A stretch of 64,000 bases of DNA from Plasticicumulans lactativorans (lineage in GTDB: Bacteria; Pseudomonadota; Gammaproteobacteria; Competibacterales; Competibacteraceae): contig NZ_SLWY01000014.1 in assembly GCF_004341245.1 (NCBI RefSeq), forward strand, positions 1 through 64,000, read 5' to 3'. Both the position numbers and the translations under genes were made by a program. Within the stretch, counting starts at the first letter, position 1. Each line of letters starts with the position of its first letter. Positions 7,639-15,502 of the stretch are shown one piece after another. The notes below the pieces were generated by a model that had not been told where the DNA came from, searched no databases, and saw nothing but the letters and a program-made list of their open reading frames with translations.

Positions 7639-9651
7639 ATGAGCAAGATCGACGACGGCATCGTCAGCAACGATTCCGCCAACCCCCATTTCGGGCAACT
7701 GCTGGCGGCGCGCCTGTCGCGGCGCACGCTGCTCGGTGGCAGCCTCGGCGCGGCGGCGCTGGGCTTCCTCGGCATCGACGTGCCGGCCGCGGCGGCGGCG
7801 GATGCCGTGCCGGCCGGCAGCACCGGCCCGGCGGCGGCCGGCCCGGCGGCGGCGGCGCTGCTCGGCTTCACGGGCATCGCGGCCTCGACCGAGGACACCG
7901 TGCGCGTGCCCGCGGGCTACCGCTGGCAGGTCATCGCGCGCTGGGGCGACCCGATCGGCGCGCTCGACGCCGCCCCCGGCACGCCGGCCTTCCGCACCGA
8001 TGCCGGCAACAGCGCCGAGGAGCAGGCGCTGCAGGTCGGCATGCACAACGACGGCATGCATTACTTCACGCTGCCCTGGGACAACGCCGACGCGGCGGGC
8101 GCGTCGCGGCGCGGGCTGCTGGTGATCAACCACGAGTACGTCGACCAGGGCCTGCTGTACCCCGACGGCATGCAGGGCTGGAGCGCCGACAAGGTGCGCA
8201 AGTCGCAGCACGCGCACGGCGTGTCGGTGCTGGAGATCGTCGAGCAGGGCGGCGAGTGGCGCATCGTGCCGCAGTCGGGCTACGCGCGGCGCATCACCGC
8301 GAACACGCCGATGCGCATCGGCGGCCCCGCCGCCGGCCACCCGCTGCTCTGCACCGCTGCCGATCCCGAGGGCCGGCAGGTGCTGGGCACGTTCAACAAC
8401 TGCGCCAACGGCTACACCCCGTGGGGCACCTACCTGACCTGCGAGGAGAACTTCAACGGCTACTTCGTCGCCGCGAGCGTCGACGCCGACCTGAAGCGCT
8501 ACGGCGTCAAGGACAGGTCGGACTACCGCTGGCACGAGCACGACGCGCGCTTCGACGCCGGCCAGCACCCCCACGAACCCAACCGCTTCGGCTGGGTGGT
8601 CGAGATCGACCCCTACGCGCCCGATGCGGTGCCGGTCAAGCGCACCGCGCTCGGGCGCATCAAGCACGAGGGCGCGACCGTCACCACCGCGGCGGACGGC
8701 CGCGTGGTCGTCTACATGGGCGACGACCAGGCCGGCGAGTACATCTACAAGTTCGTCAGCCGCGACGCCTGGGATGCCACCGACCGCCTGCGCAACCGCC
8801 ACCTGCTCGACCACGGCACGCTGTACGTGGCGCGCTTCGAGGCCGACGGCGGCGGGCGCTGGCTGCCGCTGGTGCACGGCGCCGACGGCCTCGTGGCCGA
8901 CAAGGGCTTCGCCGACCAGGGCGAGGTGCTGGTGCGCACGCGCCAGGCCGCCGACGTGCTCGGCGCGACCAGGATGGACCGCCCGGAGTGGATCGCCTGC
9001 CACCCGCAGAGCGGCGAGGTCTACTGCTCGCTGACCAACAACACCGGGCGCGCCGACGCCAGGCCGAACGACCCCAACCCGCGCGACAAGAACGTGCACG
9101 GCCACATCATCCGCTGGCGCGAGCGCGGCGACGCCGCCGCCGAGGCCTTCGCGTGGGACGTGTTCGTGCTCGCCGGCGACCCGGCCAGCGAGGTGGCGAA
9201 CAACCAGGGCAACGTCACCCGCGTCAACCCGGCCAACACCGACGTGTTCTCGGCGCCCGACGGGCTGTGGGTCGATCCGCGCGGCGTGCTGTGGATCGAG
9301 ACCGACGTCTCCACCTCGCGCCTCTACCACCCGGAGCTGAACCCGAAGAGCACCGAGCTCCGCAACATCGGCAACAACCAGCTGCTCGCCGCCGACCCGG
9401 CGAGCAAGGCGATCCGGCGCTTCCTGACCGGCCCGGTGGGCTGCGAGATCACCGGCATCACGATGACGCCCGACCTGCGCACGCTGTTCGTCAACGTGCA
9501 GCACCCGGGCGAGCCGCTCGGCGACTCCGAGTTCAACGACCCGGCGAAGCCGATGAAGTACAGCACCTGGCCCGACGGCCCCGCGGGCGGGCGCCCGCGC
9601 TCGGCCACCGTGGTGATCACCCGCACCGACGGCGGCGTGATCGGCAGCTGA
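7639..9651 (+). CDS. PhoX-type alkaline phosphatase (DUF839), Tat-exported
   Basis: A 670-residue protein of the PhoX/DUF839 family. It has a twin-arginine signal (SRRTLLGGSLGAAALGFLG around residue 31) and typical PhoX segments: VINHEYVDQGLLYPDG, GTFNNCANGYTPWGTYLTCE, HEPNRFGWVVEIDPY, RPEWIACHPQSGEVYCSLTN and MTPDLRTLFVNVQHPGEP. PhoX enzymes are monomeric periplasmic phosphatases using calcium and iron, and are often induced by phosphate limitation; no pho box was recognised here. I chose the ATG at 7639 because it places the Tat motif at the usual distance from the N terminus. It is divergent from the dehydrogenase and closed by a hairpin at 9812. Confidence 0.9.
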   Translation: MSKIDDGIVSNDSANPHFGQLLAARLSRRTLLGGSLGAAALGFLGIDVPAAAAADAVPAGSTGPAAAGPAAAALLGFTGIAASTEDTVRVPAGYRWQVIARWGDPIGALDAAPGTPAFRTDAGNSAEEQALQVGMHNDGMHYFTLPWDNADAAGASRRGLLVINHEYVDQGLLYPDGMQGWSADKVRKSQHAHGVSVLEIVEQGGEWRIVPQSGYARRITANTPMRIGGPAAGHPLLCTAADPEGRQVLGTFNNCANGYTPWGTYLTCEENFNGYFVAASVDADLKRYGVKDRSDYRWHEHDARFDAGQHPHEPNRFGWVVEIDPYAPDAVPVKRTALGRIKHEGATVTTAADGRVVVYMGDDQAGEYIYKFVSRDAWDATDRLRNRHLLDHGTLYVARFEADGGGRWLPLVHGADGLVADKGFADQGEVLVRTRQAADVLGATRMDRPEWIACHPQSGEVYCSLTNNTGRADARPNDPNPRDKNVHGHIIRWRERGDAAAEAFAWDVFVLAGDPASEVANNQGNVTRVNPANTDVFSAPDGLWVDPRGVLWIETDVSTSRLYHPELNPKSTELRNIGNNQLLAADPASKAIRRFLTGPVGCEITGITMTPDLRTLFVNVQHPGEPLGDSEFNDPAKPMKYSTWPDGPAGGRPRSATVVITRTDGGVIGS

Positions 9652-9811
9652 GGGGCGGCGACCGCAACGCCCGGTCTACGGCCCGTTAGCTTTGGCCGCC
9701 CCGGTTGCCGCGATGCTGCATTTCGTCATTTCAGGCAGAAAGTCCGACGAATCCGGCAAGCGGCTTCCGCGTCTGCGGGGCATGCGAAAGGGCGGAGGCT
9801 CCTGTGCAGGA

Positions 9812-9839
9812 GGGCGCCGCGGGTAAGACCGCGGCGCCC
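9812..9839. terminator. Perfect GC hairpin between convergent genes
   Basis: GGGCGCCGCGG (9812-9822) and CCGCGGCGCCC (9829-9839) form a perfect 11-bp stem with a 6-base loop. It lies between the end of the PhoX-type gene and the convergent cytochrome b561 gene and could terminate both. There is no T-tract. Confidence 0.65.
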
Positions 9840-9873
9840 CTGAGGCGGGATCGGTGCCGTCGCAGGCGCCGGC

Positions 9874-10455
9874 TCAGGCGCGCTTGCGGCCGGTCAGCAT
9901 CGCGCGCGGCAGGTTCTCGCGGTGCAGCACGCTTTCCCAGAGCACGCCGAGCAGGTGCGCGCCGATCAGCGCCACGCAGCTGTAGGCGCAGAACTCGTGG
10001 GCGTCCTTCAGCACGTCGACGAGCGCGTCGCTGGCGTCGGCGAACACCCCGGCGAGGGGGCCCATGCCGTTCTGGGCGCCGTACAGCGACAGGCCGAGGC
10101 CGGTGGTGACGAGGAGCATGACGATCATCGCGACGATCATCGCCCCGCCCGCCGGGTTGTGGCCGATGTAGCGCCGCGCCCGGCCCCTGAGCACCGCCGC
10201 GGTGTAGCGCAGCACGGTCCGCGGGTGGTGCACGAAGTCGCTGAAGCGCGCGTGCCGCGAGCCGACGAAGCCCCACACCAGGCGCAGCAGGAGCAGGCCG
10301 ACGACCGTGTAGCCGGCGAGCACGTGGATGTTCTGCAACTCGTCCTCGGTGAAGAAGGCGAGCGTGAAGGCGGCGACGAGCGTCCAGTGGAACAGCCGCA
10401 CCAGCGGGTCCCACACGTGGACCTCGGCGGACGTGTCAGCGGGTGATGTCGACAT
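9874..10455 (-). CDS. Cytochrome b561-family membrane protein
   Basis: A 193-residue membrane protein with four hydrophobic helices. It opens HVWDPLVRLFHWTLVAAFTL, typical of bacterial cytochrome b561 / Ni-hydrogenase b-type subunits; the His in LFHW, IHVLAGY, DAHEFCAYS and LIGAHLLGVLW are candidate heme b ligands. Such proteins pass electrons between quinol and periplasmic partners. It is 89 bases downstream of a PepSY protein on the same strand, and that pair is divergent from the two-component system and cytochrome genes to the right, which suggests a shared regulon. Confidence 0.88.
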   Translation of the reverse strand: MSTSPADTSAEVHVWDPLVRLFHWTLVAAFTLAFFTEDELQNIHVLAGYTVVGLLLLRLVWGFVGSRHARFSDFVHHPRTVLRYTAAVLRGRARRYIGHNPAGGAMIVAMIVMLLVTTGLGLSLYGAQNGMGPLAGVFADASDALVDVLKDAHEFCAYSCVALIGAHLLGVLWESVLHRENLPRAMLTGRKRA

Positions 10456-10544
10456 GAATGGCAGCTCCGGTGCGCCCGCGCGGGCGGTGGCAGGCGGGGC
10501 GCCGGCGGCGATGGGCCCGTGGGCCGCCGCCGGCGCGCCCGGGC

Positions 10545-10796
10545 TTACTTGGCGTCCTTGTTCAGTTCGCCGGTGACGACGTCGTAGAACACGTTCACCT
10601 TCTTGCCGTCGGCGCCCTTGATCTGCACCTCCCAGAGTTCGCGGCCCTTCTGGGTCTCCTTGTAGGCCTTGACGACCTCGCCGGGGTGCAGCGCGGTGGC
10701 CTTGGCGATGGCTTCCTCCTTGGTCATGTCGGCGGCGAAGGCGCTGCCGGCGGTGGCGAGCAGGGCGGCGGCGATCAGGGTGTTCAGCGTGCGCAT
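10545..10796 (-). CDS. Small periplasmic PepSY-domain protein
   Basis: An 83-residue protein with signal peptide MRTLNTLIAAALLATAGSAF and a single PepSY domain (MTKEEAIAKATALHPGEVVK, then WEVQIKGADGKKVNVFYDVV). PepSY proteins are small periplasmic modules often encoded beside two-component systems and cytochrome b561 genes. It lies directly upstream of the b561 gene and divergent from the response regulator, 152 bases away, so the gap probably holds both promoters. The molecular role is unknown. Confidence 0.85.
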   Translation of the reverse strand: MRTLNTLIAAALLATAGSAFAADMTKEEAIAKATALHPGEVVKAYKETQKGRELWEVQIKGADGKKVNVFYDVVTGELNKDAK

Positions 10797-10948
10797 GATG
10801 GTCCTCTCGGGAGCGAACCCGGCCGGGTGGCCGGACGAGAGGCAGGATAGGGAGCCTGCCTTAACCGGGCCTTAACGTGCCGGGGCCCCGTCCGGCGCCT
10901 GGTCGATGCGCTTGCCCCGTGCGCGCCGGGGCGTCACAGTGCCGCGCC

Positions 10949-11623
10949 ATGCGCGTGTTGCTGGTGGAGGATGACAGGCCGCTGGCGGCGGGGCTGCGCG
11001 AGGGGCTCGAACGCGAGGCCCTGTGCGTGGACCACGTCGGCGATGCGGAGCGGGCGTGGTCGGCGCTGCTGGCGACCGCCTACGACCTCGCCATCGTCGA
11101 CATCGGCCTGCCCGGGATGGACGGCTTCGAGCTGGTGCGGCGCCTGCGCGCGTCGGGCCGCCACGTGCCGGTGCTGATGCTGACCGCGCGCGACGGGCTG
11201 GAGGACCGCGTGCGCGGCCTCGATACCGGCGCCGACGATTACCTGGTGAAGCCGTTTCTGCTGCCCGAGCTGCTGGCGCGGGTGCGCGCGCTGATCCGGC
11301 GCAGCCGCGACGCCGGCACGCCGCTGCTGCGCTTCGGGCCGATCGTGCTCGACCTCGCCTGCCGCAACGCCTTTCTCGACGGCGCACCGTTCGAACTGAC
11401 CGGTCGCGAGTGGGACGTGCTCGAACACCTGATGCTCGCCGCCCCCCGCGTCGTCGCCAAGTCGAAGCTCGCCGACAGCCTGAGCCGCTGGGACAACGAG
11501 ATCACCACCAACGCCGTCGAGATCTACGTGTCGCGCCTGCGCGCCAAGCTCGCACCGGCGGCGGTGACGATCCGCACGGTGCGCGGCATCGGCTACCGGC
11601 TCGACGAGGGCGCCAGCGCGTGA
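10949..11623 (+). CDS. OmpR-family response regulator
   Basis: A 224-residue two-domain regulator. The receiver domain (residues 1-115) has the acidic pair in LVEDDRPLA, the phosphorylation site D51 in AIVDIGLPGMDGFE, and the conserved Lys in GADDYLVKPF. The C-terminal winged helix (about 128-220) contains FELTGREWDVLEHLM and NAVEIYVSRLRAKL and ends RTVRGIGYRLDEG, typical of the PmrA/QseB branch. I chose the ATG at 10949, which gives the canonical MRVLLVEDD. The kinase gene follows after 31 bases. Its likely targets are the divergent PepSY/b561 pair and the downstream cytochrome genes. Confidence 0.93.
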   Translation: MRVLLVEDDRPLAAGLREGLEREALCVDHVGDAERAWSALLATAYDLAIVDIGLPGMDGFELVRRLRASGRHVPVLMLTARDGLEDRVRGLDTGADDYLVKPFLLPELLARVRALIRRSRDAGTPLLRFGPIVLDLACRNAFLDGAPFELTGREWDVLEHLMLAAPRVVAKSKLADSLSRWDNEITTNAVEIYVSRLRAKLAPAAVTIRTVRGIGYRLDEGASA

Positions 11624-11654
11624 GGCCGGGCGGCGCACGCCCGCTGGCGGGGCG

Positions 11655-13022
11655 GTGAGCGCCGCGCCGACGCTGCGCCGACGGCTGCTGCTCGGCCTGC
11701 TGCTGCCGCTGCTCGCGCTGCTCGGCGTCGGCGTGGTCGCCGACTACCGCACCGGCGTGCGCCTGGCCGAAGACGCCTATGACCACGCGCTGACCAGCAC
11801 CGCCATCGCGCTCGCCGCGCGGCTCGAGCTCGACAAGGATCACGACCTCGACGTCGACCTGCCCGCGGCGGCCGAAGCGGTGCTGCGCAGCGACCCGACC
11901 GATCGCATCGATTTCGCCGTCTACGATCACCAGGGCAAGCTCATCTCCGGCAACGCCGGGCTGCGCGAGCTGGCGGCGGCGCCGGGGAGCGCCAACCCGG
12001 CGTTCAGCGATGCCGTGCGCGACGGCACGCCCCTGCGCGTCGTCACCTACCGCTACGCCGGCCCCGAAGGCATGGCGACCATCATCGTCGTCGAGACCAC
12101 GCGCAAGCGGCAGCGGGCGGCGGCGCAGGTGCTGGTGTCGACCGGCTGGCCCAACGTGCTGATGGTCGCGGCGACGCTGCTGATCGTGTTCTTCGGCGTG
12201 CGCTACGCGCTGGCGCCGCTCGATGCGCTCGGGCGCAGCATCGACCGCCGCGCCCCCGACGATCTCGGCCCGATCCCGCTGCACGGCACGCCGGGCGAGG
12301 CGCGGCCGCTGGTCGCGGCGCTGAACCGGCTGATGGACAACCTGCGCCGCTCCACGGCGCTGCAGCAGGCCTTCCTGTCCAACGCCGCCCACCAGTTGCG
12401 CACGCCGCTCGCCGGGCTGCAGACCCAGGTCGAGCTGGCGCTCGACGCGGTCGCGGCGCCCGACCGGCCGCGCCTCGAAGCGATGCGCGAGGCGACCGCC
12501 CGCCTGGTCCGCCTGACCCACCAGATGCTGGCACTGGCGCGTTCGGCGCCCGAGGCCGGGGCCGGCCAGCAGTGCGAGCCGGTCGACCTGCCCGCGCTGC
12601 TGGAGGACGCGGCCTGCGGCCATCTCGACCGGGCGCTCGCGCGCGGCATCGACCTCGGCTTCGAGCCGGCGCCGGCCACCGTGGCCGGCTCGCGCTGGCT
12701 GCTGCACGAGATGCTCGCGAACCTGATCGACAACGCGCTCGCCTACGCCCCCGCGGGCAGCGCGGTCACCGTGCGCTGCGGCAGCGCCGCCGACGGCGGC
12801 GCCTTCCTCGAAGTCGAGGACGCCGGGCCCGGCATTCCCGCAGCCGAGCGTGCCCGCGTGATCGAGCGTTTCTACCGCATCCCCGGGTCGGAGCCGGCGG
12901 GCAGCGGCCTCGGCCTCGCCATCGTGCACGAGGGCGCCTGCCGCCACGGCGCGCGGCTCGACCTCGACGACGGCGCGCACGGCCGGGGTACGCGGGTGCG
13001 CGTGCGCTTTCCGGCGCCGTAA
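11655..13022 (+). CDS. Sensor histidine kinase partner of the OmpR-family regulator
   Basis: A 455-residue membrane kinase of the QseC/PmrB type. One transmembrane helix lies near residues 8-30 and another near 165-185, enclosing a periplasmic sensor domain. The dimerisation box FLSNAAHQLRTPLAGL contains the phospho-accepting H246. ATPase boxes follow: N-box NLIDNALAYA, G1 EDAGPGIP, F-box RFYRIPGS and G2 GSGLGLAIV. It begins with GTG at 11655, 31 bases after the regulator gene. The signal sensed is unknown. Confidence 0.92.
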   Translation: MSAAPTLRRRLLLGLLLPLLALLGVGVVADYRTGVRLAEDAYDHALTSTAIALAARLELDKDHDLDVDLPAAAEAVLRSDPTDRIDFAVYDHQGKLISGNAGLRELAAAPGSANPAFSDAVRDGTPLRVVTYRYAGPEGMATIIVVETTRKRQRAAAQVLVSTGWPNVLMVAATLLIVFFGVRYALAPLDALGRSIDRRAPDDLGPIPLHGTPGEARPLVAALNRLMDNLRRSTALQQAFLSNAAHQLRTPLAGLQTQVELALDAVAAPDRPRLEAMREATARLVRLTHQMLALARSAPEAGAGQQCEPVDLPALLEDAACGHLDRALARGIDLGFEPAPATVAGSRWLLHEMLANLIDNALAYAPAGSAVTVRCGSAADGGAFLEVEDAGPGIPAAERARVIERFYRIPGSEPAGSGLGLAIVHEGACRHGARLDLDDGAHGRGTRVRVRFPAP

Positions 13023-13117
13023 GGGCGGGGGCGCGCCGCGGCGGCGGCGCTGTCAGGAATCCGAAGGCATTCCCTGCCTACCGTTGCGGGCCTCGACCAG
13101 CCGTTGAGGACCCGCCG

Positions 13118-13717
13118 ATGTCCGTTTCCACCGTTTCCGCCCGCCGCCAGCCGCGGGCCATCATCCTGCTGCACTGGGGCTCGCTCGCCCTGATCCTCGC
13201 CGCGGTCACCGTGGTGCTGCTGCGCGAGGCGTTCGACGACCGGGGCGTGCGCCTCGCGCTGCTCGACCTGCACCGCGACGCCGGGCTGCTGGTGCTCGCC
13301 GCCACGGCGTTGCGGCTCGCCGCCCGGCTGCGGCACGCGCGGCTGCCGGCGGGCGATGACCCGTGGCCGCTGCGGCTCGCCGCCGCCGGCGTGCACCTCG
13401 CGCTGTACCTGCTGCTGGGCGCGCAGCCGCTGCTCGGCTGGGCGCTCTCCGACGCGCGCGGCCAGCATCACGCGCTGTTCGGCGTGCTGCCGCTGCCGGT
13501 GCTGTCCGGCGCCGATGCCGATCTCGCCGACACCCTCGCCGACTGGCACGAGGGCGTGGCCTGGGGCCTGGCGGCGCTGGTCGCGCTGCATGCCGCGGCC
13601 GCGCTGTGGCACCACTACGTCCGCGGCGACGCGGTGCTGCGGGCGATGCTGCCGGCGGCCGAAGCCGATCCCGGCCGCCTCGAAGCGGGCCTCGAATCCC
13701 GTTCCTCCGAGGTCTGA
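13118..13717 (+). CDS. Second cytochrome b561 protein
   Basis: A 199-residue membrane protein of the CybB-like cytochrome b561 family: RAIILLHWGSLALILAA opens helix 1, LDLHRDAGLLVLAATALRL forms helix 2, and WHEGVAWGLAALVALHAAAA carries the C-terminal heme ligands. It differs from the b561 protein at 9874. I chose the ATG at 13118, preceded by GAGGA. The gene ends four bases before the start of the fused cytochrome-porin gene, so the two are almost certainly one transcript. It could link quinol oxidation with the periplasmic cytochromes encoded downstream. Confidence 0.88.
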   Translation: MSVSTVSARRQPRAIILLHWGSLALILAAVTVVLLREAFDDRGVRLALLDLHRDAGLLVLAATALRLAARLRHARLPAGDDPWPLRLAAAGVHLALYLLLGAQPLLGWALSDARGQHHALFGVLPLPVLSGADADLADTLADWHEGVAWGLAALVALHAAAALWHHYVRGDAVLRAMLPAAEADPGRLEAGLESRSSEV

Positions 13718-13721
13718 GGCG

Positions 13722-15086
13722 ATGAAAACGCTCCTGCATCGAATCCGCATCCACCGCACCCGCCTGGCGGCGCTCTTCACGCTGCTGGCGCTCGGCCTCG
13801 CGGCCGGCGACGCGGCCGCCGTGCCGAGCTTCGCGCGCCAGACCGGCCAGGACTGCGTCGCCTGCCACATCGGCGCCTACGGCCCGCAACTGACGCCGTA
13901 CGGCATCAGGTTCAAGCTCGGCGCCTACACCGACAGCGACGGCAAGGACGGCAAGGTGCCGCTGTCGGCGATGCTGCTCGGCGGCTTCACCCACACGGCC
14001 AAGGGCCAGGCGGAGGCGCCCACCGACCGTACCGGCACCAACAACAACCTCGTGCTCGACCAGGCGTCGCTGTTCGTCGCCGGGCGCGCGAACGACTACA
14101 TCGGCGCCTTCCTGCAGTCGACCTACACCGGCGCCGACAACACCTTCGCGCTCGACAACGCCGACGTGCGCATGGCGCGCACGCTGGACTACGGCGGCAC
14201 CGACGTGACCGTCGGCCTGTCGGTGCACAACACGCCGGGCATGCAGGACCCGTTCAACACGCTGCCGGCGTGGCGCTTCCCCTACGTGTCGTCGTCGGTC
14301 GCACCCGAACCGGTGGCGGCGCCGCTCTTCGACGGCGGGCTGGAGCAGCACGTCACCGGGCTGTCGGCGTACACCTTCATCAACGACAGCGTCTACGCCG
14401 AGCTCGGCACCTACCGCGCGCTGCCGGCGGGCGCGCTGGATACGCTCGGACTCGGCCGCGACAGCTACCCGGGCAAGCTCGACCGCTCGACCGCCTACTG
14501 GCGCCTCGCCTACTTCCAGGACCTGAAGAAGTCGGCGTTCTCGGCCGGCGTGTTCGGGTTCGACACCGGCATCGACCCGAGCGGCGACGGCAGCGGCCTC
14601 AGCGACGGCTACCGCGACCTCGGCATCGACGCGCACTACCAGTTCCTCGGCACGCGCGAGCACATCGCCACGGTCAACGCGAGCTACATCCGCGAGCACC
14701 AGAGCCGCGACGCGACCTTCGCCGCCGGCGGCGCCGACAACCGCAGCGGCCAGCTCAACGAGTTCAACCTGAACGCCTCGTACACCTACGACCAGACCTG
14801 GGGCTTCACGGCCGGGCGCTTCATGATCCAGGGCAGCCGCGATGCCACGCTGTACGGCGACGGCAGCGCCAGCGGCTCGCCGGACAGCGCGGGCTACGTG
14901 CTGCAGGCCGACTGGACGCCGTGGGGCAAGGAAGGCTCGTGGAACTCGCCGTGGGCGAACCTGCGCGTGGGGCTGCAGTACACGATGTACGACCGCTTCA
15001 ACGGCGCGAGGCACAACTACGACGGCAACGGCAGCGACGCGAGCGACAACGACACGCTCTATCTCTTCCTGTGGACATCCTTCTGA
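13722..15086 (+). CDS. Fused monoheme cytochrome / outer-membrane beta-barrel, Cyc2-like
   Basis: A 454-residue exported protein. After a signal peptide ending near residue 34, the mature N-terminus reads VPSFARQTGQDCVACHIGAY followed by LTPYGIRFKLGAY. The single CxxCH heme c site, the PSFARQTG lead-in and the PYGxxFK follow-up match the cytochrome head of Cyc2-type fused cytochrome-porins. The remaining roughly 390 residues alternate aromatic and polar positions, carry Asn/Asp/Gly-rich turns and end with LYLFLWTSF, whose terminal Phe is typical of outer-membrane barrels. Cyc2 proteins are outer-membrane iron oxidases in iron-oxidising bacteria, but many relatives in other proteobacteria are uncharacterised. 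The metal substrate here is not known. Confidence 0.78.
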   Translation: MKTLLHRIRIHRTRLAALFTLLALGLAAGDAAAVPSFARQTGQDCVACHIGAYGPQLTPYGIRFKLGAYTDSDGKDGKVPLSAMLLGGFTHTAKGQAEAPTDRTGTNNNLVLDQASLFVAGRANDYIGAFLQSTYTGADNTFALDNADVRMARTLDYGGTDVTVGLSVHNTPGMQDPFNTLPAWRFPYVSSSVAPEPVAAPLFDGGLEQHVTGLSAYTFINDSVYAELGTYRALPAGALDTLGLGRDSYPGKLDRSTAYWRLAYFQDLKKSAFSAGVFGFDTGIDPSGDGSGLSDGYRDLGIDAHYQFLGTREHIATVNASYIREHQSRDATFAAGGADNRSGQLNEFNLNASYTYDQTWGFTAGRFMIQGSRDATLYGDGSASGSPDSAGYVLQADWTPWGKEGSWNSPWANLRVGLQYTMYDRFNGARHNYDGNGSDASDNDTLYLFLWTSF

Positions 15087-15094
15087 GGCCCGCC

Positions 15095-15484
15095 ATGCCG
15101 AAACAGCGCTTTTCCAGCGTCGCCGCGGCAGGCGCGGCCGTCCTCCTCGTGCTCGCCGGCGCTGCGGCGCACGCCGCCGGTGACCCCCGCCGCGGCGCCG
15201 ACGTGTTCGCGACCGAATGCGCCGAGTGCCACAGCGTCAAGGCCGGCAAGGACAAGAAGGGACCGTCGCTGTTCGCCGTGCTCGGGCGCCCGTCGGCCGC
15301 GAACCCGGACTTCGTCTATTCGGACGCGATGCGCACCAGCGGCATCGTCTGGACCGCGGAGCGGCTCGACGCCTACGTGACGGCGCCGAAGCGCGTCATG
15401 CCCGGCGGCAAGATGAAGTACGACGGCCTCGCCGATGCGGCCGAACGCGCCGACCTGCTGGCGTTCCTGGCCGCGCAGCACTGA
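15095..15484 (+). CDS. Class I cytochrome c, small periplasmic electron carrier
   Basis: A 129-residue exported cytochrome. A signal peptide (about residues 1-28) is followed by one heme site CAECH in RGADVFATECAECHSVKAGK, then KKGPSLFAVLGR and a distal Met ligand in MPGGKMKYDGL, the layout of cytochrome c2/c550 proteins. It starts 8 bases after the fused cytochrome-porin gene and is probably cotranscribed. Its natural role would be to carry electrons between the outer-membrane cytochrome and an inner-membrane partner such as the b561 protein; that link is inferred from neighbourhood only. Confidence 0.9.
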   Translation: MPKQRFSSVAAAGAAVLLVLAGAAAHAAGDPRRGADVFATECAECHSVKAGKDKKGPSLFAVLGRPSAANPDFVYSDAMRTSGIVWTAERLDAYVTAPKRVMPGGKMKYDGLADAAERADLLAFLAAQH

Positions 15485-15502
15485 GCGCGTGCGGCGGGGG
15501 CC

